Shown here one piece after another: positions 1 to 5,529 of a stretch of 5,760 bases of DNA. Below the pieces are notes generated by a model that did not search any database, had not been told where the DNA came from, and saw only the letters and a list, made by a program, of their open reading frames with translations. The stretch comes from Chloroflexota bacterium. Its GTDB lineage: Bacteria > Chloroflexota > Limnocylindria > Limnocylindrales > CSP1-4. The stretch is from positions 1 through 5,760 of the forward strand of contig JAJYDP010000349.1 of NCBI GenBank assembly GCA_021777365.1, given 5' to 3'. A program made the translations under genes and the position numbers. How positions within the stretch are numbered: the stretch's first letter is position 1; each line of letters opens with the position of its first letter.

Positions 1-77
1 GCGCTGCGTCTTGCCGCGGTGGACCCGCACCGCGCGAAGCGCCGACCCGGTTCGCTGGAAGTCCACGGGACCGATTG

Positions 78-112
78 TGCCCGGGCCGACTCACCGCGGG
101 ATTGCCCGGGCA
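78..112 (-). terminator. Inverted repeat downstream of the transporter gene, possible terminator
   Basis: TGCCCGGGC at 78-86 pairs perfectly with GCCCGGGCA at 104-112, leaving a 17-nt loop. It lies about 70 nt past the stop codon of the minus-strand transporter gene, where a terminator is expected. No T-run follows on the minus strand, so it is not a classical intrinsic terminator. Each arm contains the self-complementary core GCCCGGGC, so the pairing could also be accidental in GC-rich DNA. Confidence 0.3.
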
Positions 113-128
113 TTTACGGTCGATCTAC

Positions 129-172
129 CGCTGCTTGCCGGGGGACGCCGCGCTGCTTGCCGGGGGACGCCG
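129..172. repeat. 22-bp tandem duplication, two exact copies
   Basis: Positions 129-150 and 151-172 are identical 22-bp units, each beginning CGCTGCTTGCC and ending GGACGCCG, with the first bases of a third unit at 173-174. The array ends about 10 nt before the transporter stop codon at 184-186, so it lies in that gene's 3' untranslated region. No protein reading is supported here. Exact identity suggests a recent duplication. Confidence 0.85.
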
Positions 173-183
173 CGCACCCTCCC

Positions 184-1650
184 TCACGCCACAGCTCGCA
201 CGCCCCGCTCCTCCTCGGTCGCCCCCGACCGGAGCCGCTTCTCCCGTTCGCTCCGCCCGAACCAGGCCCAGTACAGCGCCGTTCCCACCGTGTACAGCAC
301 GATGATCGTGACGAAGTTCACGGTGTAGCCGGCGTTGAAGCCGAGCGTCGCCTGCAGCAGGCTGTACCACGGCCCCGCGATCACCCAGCCCAGCGCCCAC
401 AGCAGCGAGCTCGCCGCCGAGAAGGTGGCCCGCTCCTCCGGCCGCACGCGCTCCATCACGAACGCCCCGAAGATCGGGTTGCCCGCGTTCATCAGCGAGT
501 TGCGGACAGCCATCGCGACCGCCACCGTCCAGAAGATCGGCGAGAAGCCGAGCACCACGATGAACGGGATGCTGGCCGCCTGGACCAGCACCACCGATCC
601 GATCTTCCCCCACCGCCTGGCGAGCGCGGGCTGGATCAGGGTGGCGACCAGCGTGCCCAGGCCGGTGATCGCGAAGAGCGCGTTCAGCGACGCCAGCGGG
701 AGCCCGAAGCGGCCCTGGATGAACACGTTGAGGAACGGAATCACCTGCCCGGCGCCCAGCGAGATCAGGAAGCCCGGGATCAGGAGCCGCGCGAAGTCGC
801 TTCGGTCGGAGATGCGGATCCCGTCGCGCAGAAGTGCGGAGAGGCCGACTGTGCGCCGCGCCGTGGTTGCGCCACCGGCGGACACTCCACGCCCGACCGA
901 CCCGACCGACCCGACCGACCCGACCGACCCGACCGACCCGACCGACCCGACCGACCCGACCGACCCGACCGACCCGACCGACCCGACCGACCCGACCGAC
1001 CCCGCCCGCGCACCCACCGCCGCATGCCCCCGCGCCGGCCGATCGTCGCCCAATCGCGTGAGCAGCAGCACCGCCACCACACCCAACCCCGCCATCAGCG
1101 CGATCAACACCCGGTACGCCTGCGGCCCCTGCGGGTCGAAGCCTCCCGCCGACGCCACCTGCTGCGCGATGAACCCGCCGACCAGCGCGGCCGCCACGTT
1201 CGTCCCGTTCCCGATCGCGAACTGCACCGCGAACAGCTCGCTGCGTTCCTCCGCCCGCGAGTGCTCGGCCAGGAACGGCTGCGCGACCACGCTCATCGCG
1301 CCGCTGCCCGCCGCGAACGCCGCGGCCAGCAGGAACAGCGCCGGCAGCGCGCTGGTCACCAGGAGCCCCGCGAACGCGGCCGTCATGAGCGCCGCCCCGC
1401 CCAGCAGCACCAGCCGCCGCCCGACCCGGTCCGACACGATACTGGCAGGGAACGCGATCACCAGCGAGGCCGCCGATCCCGCCGTGGCGACCAGCCCGAT
1501 CAGCGCCGGGTCGATGCCCAGGCTGCGCAGGTAAAGGTTGAAGTCGATCCACCACAGGCTGACGGCCGAGCCGGAGGCCAGGGTGACGAACAGGAACAGC
1601 CGGGCGTCGCGCTCGAACCCGGTCAGCGAGCGCAGGTAGCGGAGCAGCAC
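184..1650 (-). CDS. Major facilitator superfamily (MFS) transporter with a repeat-expanded central loop
   Basis: Predicted inner-membrane secondary transporter of 488 residues; substrate unknown. Twelve hydrophobic helices can be traced, six at about residues 17-198 and six at about 285-464. The MFS motif A is clear in the loop between helices 2 and 3 (SDRVGRR, residues 73-79), and a degenerate counterpart, ARRWG, occurs between helices 8 and 9. The cytoplasmic linker joining the halves (about 200-280) contains a GSV tripeptide repeated twelve times (217-253). The GTG at 1648-1650 is preferred because the helical part begins just after it. There is no in-frame ATG nearby, and the longer open frame runs antisense to the neighbouring gene fragment. 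GTG at 1684-1686, with AGGCGG just upstream, is an alternative start. The hydrophobic core looks intact. The family is confident; the exact start and the substrate are not. Confidence 0.88.
   Translation of the reverse strand: MLLRYLRSLTGFERDARLFLFVTLASGSAVSLWWIDFNLYLRSLGIDPALIGLVATAGSAASLVIAFPASIVSDRVGRRLVLLGGAALMTAAFAGLLVTSALPALFLLAAAFAAGSGAMSVVAQPFLAEHSRAEERSELFAVQFAIGNGTNVAAALVGGFIAQQVASAGGFDPQGPQAYRVLIALMAGLGVVAVLLLTRLGDDRPARGHAAVGARAGSVGSVGSVGSVGSVGSVGSVGSVGSVGSVGSVGSVGRGVSAGGATTARRTVGLSALLRDGIRISDRSDFARLLIPGFLISLGAGQVIPFLNVFIQGRFGLPLASLNALFAITGLGTLVATLIQPALARRWGKIGSVVLVQAASIPFIVVLGFSPIFWTVAVAMAVRNSLMNAGNPIFGAFVMERVRPEERATFSAASSLLWALGWVIAGPWYSLLQATLGFNAGYTVNFVTIIVLYTVGTALYWAWFGRSEREKRLRSGATEEERGVRAVA
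892..999. repeat. Twelve perfect copies of a 9-bp tandem repeat
   Basis: The unit CCCGACCGA is repeated twelve times without a mismatch, followed by a broken partial copy from 1000. On the minus strand, in the transporter frame, it reads Ser-Val-Gly, forming a flexible loop between the two six-helix halves. Because the unit is a multiple of three and has no stop codon in any frame, copy-number change keeps the gene in frame. It also explains the long spurious open frames across this region on both strands. Confidence 0.97.
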
Positions 1651-1744
1651 CGGGGGATGATGCGCCCCCCGGGAGGGTCGTCGCACGGGCCGCCTGTCCC
1701 GCCGGCGATGGGCTACGAGGGGTCTGCCGCGACCGACGGCATGA

Positions 1745-2152
1745 TTGGCTGCGCGACTGCTGGGAGTCGGGGCGGCCACTCTGCTCGAGGGTGGTCCCAC
1801 TGGTCTTCCGGTCCCCCGAGACGGAACCCTGCTCGGCGCACTGTTCGAATCCCTGGTCACGCTGGGTGTTCGCACCTTCGCACAGGCAGCCGAAGCCTCC
1901 GTCAGGCACCTGCGGACCCAGCGTGGCGAACACGAGGTCGACCTGATCGTGGAGCGCGACGACGGGCGCGTGCTCGCGATCGAGGTCAAGCTCAAGGCCC
2001 CCATCGTCGACCGCGACATGCGACACCTGCTCTGGCTGCGTGATCAGATCCGCGACGAACTGCTCGATTCGGTGCTCGTCACGACGGGACCCGAGGCGTA
2101 TCGCCGCCGGGACGGCGTTGCCGTCGTTCCCGCGGCGCTGCTGGGACCGTAG
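1745..2152 (+). pseudogene. C-terminal remnant of a DUF4143-type ATP-binding protein
   Basis: About 135 codons resemble the C-terminal end of the widespread AAA-ATPase/DUF4143 family. LLGALFESLVT is followed by a predicted restriction-endonuclease-like fold: GEHEVDLIVE, then AIEVKL, which supplies the D and ExK positions of a PD-(D/E)XK-type core. It closes with VTTGPEAYRRRDG and VPAALLGP. Full members are typically around 400 residues with an N-terminal P-loop ATPase; none of that is present. A TGA at 1742-1744 lies directly before the first possible codon, a TTG at 1745, and I see no ribosome binding site at a suitable distance. The break falls close to the start of the divergent transporter gene. 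I infer a 5'-truncated, non-functional fragment; a short stand-alone nuclease-like protein from the TTG is less likely. Confidence 0.75.
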
Positions 2153-2471
2153 GGGAAGCTGCCGCGAGCCTGGCCCCCCGACCCTGGTACCAGGCCCCGG
2201 CGCCGGTCGGGTTATGACCGTTGGCGGCGCTGCCAGGCCGATTCGTCCGGGGTCGACCGTAGGACCCTCGGTGACGACAGTCACCGGAATCCGGCCCGTT
2301 TGGTGACAGCTGGCCCCGTTTGCGCTCCTGAAGGGGCTCTGCAACCGCCGAAGGTACTAGACGCGGTACCTCCCATGGCGCAGCATTCTTGCGCTGGCGC
2401 GTCAGGGGCGCCGCCCGCCGACTATCCGGCGGCCGCACTTATCCCGGGGATCCCGGGGGGAGCACCCATCG
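2153..2471 (+). other. Non-coding leader region with successive hairpins before the surface-protein gene
   Basis: No gene is supported in this 319-nt gap. Seen directly: a perfect palindrome CCTGGTACCAGG (2183-2194) next to CCGGCGCCGG (2197-2206). Then come hairpins at 2269-2286 (7-bp stem CGGTGAC/GTCACCG, loop GACA), 2352-2371 (6-bp stem AGGTAC/GTACCT), 2378-2394 (5-bp stem GCGCA/TGCGC), 2415-2432 (6-bp stem CCGCCG/CGGCGG) and 2443-2457 (CCCGGG/CCCGGG, loop GAT). A promoter must lie here or upstream, but I cannot place -35 and -10 boxes with confidence. Several regularly spaced stems close to a start codon suggest a structured 5' leader; its function is unknown. Confidence 0.5.
2455..2462 (+). 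promoter_or_regulatory. Ribosome binding site of the surface-protein gene
   Basis: The purine run GGGGGGAG ends nine nucleotides before the ATG at 2472 and fixes that start. Its first three bases are also the last three of a CCCGGG arm (2452-2457), which can pair with 2443-2448, so folding could limit ribosome access. Confidence 0.7.
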
Positions 2472-4346
2472 ATGGACAAGCCCAGGTTCTCATCCTCTCC
2501 GGGCGGCACTACCCGGCTGGGGGTCAAGGTTCTCTCGGTCCTTACATTGTTCTTGATGCTGGCGGCACTCATCCCCGCCGGCGCGGCACTCGCTACCGTG
2601 AGCTACGCCACGGTTACGACGCACGTCGCGTTCTCGGATGACGCAAACCAGCCGAGTTACTGGGGCGCAGACTGCTACGACGCTGGCAACGGCGGCGTCG
2701 GGTTGCCCTCATACCTGCTCACGCAGAACTACGCCGAAGTGATTGTCAAGGCCGGCTCCGGTCAGTACGCCAACACGGTGTTCGACAACCCGACGGCGGG
2801 TCAGACAGTCTGGGCCGACACCAACGGCAACAACATGTTTGATCCGGGCGGGTCCGACGGTGACAAGGAAATCAGCCATATCATCTTTTGCCCTGCCGCC
2901 ACCCTGACCCTGGTCAAGGTGGTCGATAACTCGGCCGACGGCACCGCCACGACCAGCGACTGGACCCTCAGCGCTTCCGGTCCGACCAACATCTCGGGCA
3001 CCTCCGGCTCGCCTACGGTGACCGGCGCGACCGTCGACCCGGGCACCTACACGCTCAGCGAGTCCACCGGCCCGGACAACTACGCGCCCAGCGCCTGGAG
3101 CTGCGAGGGCGGCTCGCTCGATGGCAGCAGCCTGACCCTCACTGCAGGCGAGAGCGCCACCTGCACCATCACCAACACCTACATCATCCCGCCCTCCACC
3201 TACTGCATCGACATCAGCAAGGTCGGCGGGAGCCAGAATGCGCTGGCCGGCGCCGTCTTCACCGTCGAGCAGAACGGCACCCCGGTGGACGTGTCGGGTA
3301 ACCCCGCCACCACCAACAGCGACGGTCAGGCCCAGGTCTGCGGCCTCCTGGCCGGCGACTACACGGTCGTCGAGACCACCCCACCCGCTGGCTACACCGG
3401 CGCGGCGCCGCAGGACGTGACGCTGCCCGGTGACACCGAGAGCGGCACCGTCTCGCTCACCTTCGTGGACACGCTCATTCAGACCGGCACCGGCAACCTG
3501 AGGGTCGTCAAGACGTTGTCCGGAGGTCCGGCGAGTTACGTTGGGACGTACACCGTCAACGTGGACTGCGGGGACGGGGTCCCTGGCAACGAGACGATCC
3601 ACAACACCAGCACGGGCTACTTCGAGCAGGATGGCTTGAGCCTCGGCACTCAGTGCACGGTGACTGAGCCGTCGCTCCCCGCCGCGCCGTCCGGGTGGCA
3701 CTACGGGACGCCGGTCATCACGGGGAGTCCGGCGACGATCACGTCGGCTGGCTCAACCGTCACGGTGACCGTGGCCAACAGCCTGATCCCCGACTACACG
3801 CCGCCCCTGTACGGGTACTTCCAGTTCAGCAAGGCGCTGGCGGGCGATCTGACCGGTTGGACCGGCGGAACCTTCCCGTTCACGGTGACGTGCGGGGGGA
3901 CCAACACCTCGGTCAATCTCACCGTCGGTGCCGACGGTGAGGCCGTGACGTCGAGTGTGTTCGGCCCGTTCAATCCCGGCACCAAGTGCTCCGTGGCTGA
4001 AGGTGCCCTGCCTGCCGCTGGGACGAATGCCAGCTGGGTCAACAGCCCGAGCTACTCGGCGACATCGGTGACCATTCCTGCCAACGGCACGGCGACCATC
4101 ACCGTCACCAACACCCGGTCGTATACGCCGCCCACGCCTACCCCGACGCCGACCAAGTCGCCGTCGGGTGGCGTCGCCGGCGCCACGGGTACGCCCTCGC
4201 TGCCGCCCACGACGGAGATCCCCGGCCAGGGCGGTGGCCCCAACGGAACCATCCTCCTGCTCCTCGGTGCGCTGGGTGCCGCATCGCTGGCGCTGATCAC
4301 CACCACGCTGCTCCGGGAGCGTCTCCTGGAACGCGTCGACAGGTAG
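2472..4346 (+). CDS. Secreted multi-domain surface protein with Cna-B/SpaA-like and DUF5979-like domains
   Basis: A 624-residue predicted surface adhesin or stalk protein. Residues 1-41 are a signal peptide: basic start, hydrophobic core, cleavage expected after AALA. Domain 1 (42-143) is unassigned and contains an Asp/Asn/Gly-rich loop at 116-131 that might bind calcium. Four prealbumin-like beta domains follow: 144-238, 241-335, 340-438 and 447-548. The third and fourth resemble DUF5979, the second Cna-B/SpaA. Each has an early Lys (149, 250, 347, 454), a middle Glu (197, 301, 399, 510) and a final Asn or Asp (235, 333, 436, 547), as in intramolecular isopeptide domains. Each of the five modules has two cysteines. 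A Thr-Pro stalk (552-562) leads to LPPTT (577-581), a membrane helix (594-614) and the basic tail RERLLERVDR. It is monocistronic as far as seen. The ligand is unknown; the architecture is confident. Confidence 0.9.
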   Translation: MDKPRFSSSPGGTTRLGVKVLSVLTLFLMLAALIPAGAALATVSYATVTTHVAFSDDANQPSYWGADCYDAGNGGVGLPSYLLTQNYAEVIVKAGSGQYANTVFDNPTAGQTVWADTNGNNMFDPGGSDGDKEISHIIFCPAATLTLVKVVDNSADGTATTSDWTLSASGPTNISGTSGSPTVTGATVDPGTYTLSESTGPDNYAPSAWSCEGGSLDGSSLTLTAGESATCTITNTYIIPPSTYCIDISKVGGSQNALAGAVFTVEQNGTPVDVSGNPATTNSDGQAQVCGLLAGDYTVVETTPPAGYTGAAPQDVTLPGDTESGTVSLTFVDTLIQTGTGNLRVVKTLSGGPASYVGTYTVNVDCGDGVPGNETIHNTSTGYFEQDGLSLGTQCTVTEPSLPAAPSGWHYGTPVITGSPATITSAGSTVTVTVANSLIPDYTPPLYGYFQFSKALAGDLTGWTGGTFPFTVTCGGTNTSVNLTVGADGEAVTSSVFGPFNPGTKCSVAEGALPAAGTNASWVNSPSYSATSVTIPANGTATITVTNTRSYTPPTPTPTPTKSPSGGVAGATGTPSLPPTTEIPGQGGGPNGTILLLLGALGAASLALITTTLLRERLLERVDR

Positions 4347-4352
4347 TCATCC

Positions 4353-4369
4353 GGGGGACTTGAGCCCCC
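4353..4369 (+). other. Small GC hairpin just after the surface-protein stop codon
   Basis: GGGGG at 4353-4357 pairs with CCCCC at 4365-4369 around the loop ACTTGAG, six nucleotides after the TAG at 4344-4346. It has no T-run, so it may only stabilise the 3' end or assist the stronger hairpin that follows. Confidence 0.4.
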
Positions 4370-4381
4370 ACCGCACGAGAT

Positions 4382-4414
4382 CGACGGGCGCGGGACCCTG
4401 ACCTGCGCCCGTCG
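4382..4414 (+). terminator. Likely transcription terminator of the surface-protein gene
   Basis: CGACGGGCGC (4382-4391) pairs perfectly over ten bases with GCGCCCGTCG (4405-4414), with a 13-nt loop. On the plus strand the pyrimidine-rich TCTCTGTCT follows, a weak version of a terminator tail. It lies 35 nt past the surface-protein stop and between two convergent genes, so it may also block transcription arriving from the minus strand. Confidence 0.65.
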
Positions 4415-4529
4415 TCTCTGTCTGGCGTCTGAACGCGGTCCAGGCGGACGGCGCCGTCGGCAGCCGTCGATGGACCTCCGCGACCGCGGCCAGCCGCAAC
4501 GGAACGGTACCCGCGGGTGCCGCGACCGC

Positions 4530-4555
4530 GGGGAGCTCCGGCCGCGAGGCTCCCC
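4530..4555 (-). terminator. Possible terminator of the metallo-hydrolase gene
   Basis: GGGGAGC (4530-4536) pairs with GCTCCCC (4549-4555) around a 12-nt loop, about 14 nt past the hydrolase stop codon at 4569-4571 on the minus strand. No T-run follows. The neighbouring GC-rich DNA also holds two copies of CCGCGACCGCGG (4478-4489 and 4520-4531), of unknown meaning. Confidence 0.4.
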
Positions 4556-4568
4556 AGGCGGCGCCCGG

Positions 4569-5507
4569 TCAGATCGCCAGGCGCAGCCCCGGTTCCGCGA
4601 CCAGCGACTCGCCCGAGAACGTCGACCGGGCCAGCTCGAGCGCGGCCCTCGGGTCGACGCCGTCCAGGAAATGCGTCAGCACGAGGCGCCCGGCCCCGCC
4701 GGCAGTCGCGACCCGCGCCGCCTCGGCGGCGTTCAGGTGGTTCGGCCCCTCGATGATCGGACCCGCACCGTGCGACGCCTCCACCAGCAGGGTGTCGCCC
4801 GGATGGATCAGGGGGAGCAGGTCGTCCGCCCGGCCGCAGTCGCCCGAGTAGACCAGCCCAGGGGCGAGGGAGTCGGCCAGCCCCGGCACCGAGGAGTCGG
4901 CCAACCCTGAGGGGTCGCCCGGGCCCGGCACCGAGGAGTCGGCCAACCCTGAGGGATCGCCCGAGCCCGAGTGACCACCGCCGGAGGCCGCCTGTCCTGC
5001 CGAGCCCGATCGGCCCGCGGGGGCCACCCGGAAGGCGAAGCTCGCCCCGGCGTGCAGCACGGGCGCGACCGACACCTGGAAGCCGGCGATCGCTATCGTC
5101 CCTGGCGCCAGCGGGTGGCCGGGCAGGTCGCACAGGAAGTCCGACTCGGTCGTCAGCGCGTCGAAGCGCTGCCGCAGCTCGCGCGGCCCGTGCAGCGGCA
5201 CCGTGCGCGCGGGCTCGCACCCGTAGCGCAGGTAGAGGCGCAGCGGGATCAGGTCGATGCAGTGGTCGGGATGCACGTGCGAGATGAGCACGCCGCCGAG
5301 CGTGGCCGGGTCTCGGAACCCCGACAGCGCGGAGAAGCCGCCCTGCCCGAGATCGAGGAGGATGGCGGGCGCCGTGGGCTGGGCCGATGCCGCAGACTCG
5401 CCCGCCCCGGGATCGCCGGGCGCGCCCAGCTCGACGAGGTACGACGATGACGCCCGCCCGGGCACCCTGCTCCACGCGGCGGCGCACCCGACGATGGTCA
5501 GGCGCAT
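4569..5507 (-). CDS. Metallo-beta-lactamase-fold hydrolase, RNase Z/ElaC-like, with a repetitive insertion
   Basis: A 312-residue predicted cytoplasmic dinuclear metal hydrolase; substrate not determinable. The start MRLTIVGC and the SYLVE strand fit the family. The metal-binding signature HVHPDH is at residues 77-82. Further expected ligands are His152 (VLHAGAS), Asp223 (YSGDCG) and His279 (LTHF), with a conserved-looking His257 in NHLNAAEAA. The ligand set is complete, so activity is plausible. Between His152 and Asp223 there is a Gly/Ser/Pro-rich stretch (about 164-216) containing a duplicated 14-residue unit, absent from a compact family member. The ATG at 5505-5507 gives the natural N-terminus, though the upstream GTGAG is a weak ribosome binding site. 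The gene starts 22 nt after the stop of the upstream PHP gene, suggesting an operon. The family covers tRNA 3' processing and other esterases, so no symbol is given. Confidence 0.9.
   Translation of the reverse strand: MRLTIVGCAAAWSRVPGRASSSYLVELGAPGDPGAGESAASAQPTAPAILLDLGQGGFSALSGFRDPATLGGVLISHVHPDHCIDLIPLRLYLRYGCEPARTVPLHGPRELRQRFDALTTESDFLCDLPGHPLAPGTIAIAGFQVSVAPVLHAGASFAFRVAPAGRSGSAGQAASGGGHSGSGDPSGLADSSVPGPGDPSGLADSSVPGLADSLAPGLVYSGDCGRADDLLPLIHPGDTLLVEASHGAGPIIEGPNHLNAAEAARVATAGGAGRLVLTHFLDGVDPRAALELARSTFSGESLVAEPGLRLAI
4882..4965. repeat. 42-bp in-frame tandem duplication inside the metallo-hydrolase gene
   Basis: Units 4882-4923 and 4924-4965 match at 40 of 42 positions; a degenerate half-unit sharing GAGTCGGCCA lies just before (4863-4880). 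In the minus-strand hydrolase frame the unit encodes 14 residues, including GDPSGLADSSVPG. The duplication keeps the reading frame and lengthens a loop between two metal ligands. Confidence 0.92.
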
Positions 5508-5529
5508 CGGCTCACGCTCAGGCCCGCCG

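Noticed and set aside
892..999. CRISPR-like array
   Set aside because: The units are 9 bp and directly abutting, with no spacers, and they lie in frame inside a transporter gene; this is a microsatellite.
1651..2019. N-terminal extension of the transporter
   Set aside because: This stretch runs antisense to the DUF4143 fragment, is Ser/Arg/Thr-rich without helices, and would precede the first transmembrane helix by more than 120 residues.
19..2043. Very long open frame on the plus strand across the transporter
   Set aside because: It is antisense to a clear 12-helix protein, gives a low-complexity Arg/Pro/His-rich product, and stays open because of high GC and the stop-free 9-bp array.
2183..2206. 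Palindromes CCTGGTACCAGG and CCGGCGCCGG as a regulator operator or attachment site
   Set aside because: No integrase or regulator gene is nearby and there is no second copy in the window; short GC-rich palindromes are common, so they are only described in the leader entry.
125..2344. Longest minus-strand open frame covering the same region
   Set aside because: It is in a different frame from the transporter, has no recognisable domain and is rich in Gly/Arg/Ala, typical of a shadow frame in GC-rich DNA.
2709..3701. Minus-strand open frame within the surface-protein gene
   Set aside because: The opposite strand has a signal peptide, ordered domains, a membrane anchor and a ribosome binding site; the antisense product shows no domain.
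4297..5487. Long minus-strand frame overlapping the metallo-hydrolase
   Set aside because: It is out of frame with the HxHxDH-containing protein and is an Arg/Ala/Gly-rich shadow.
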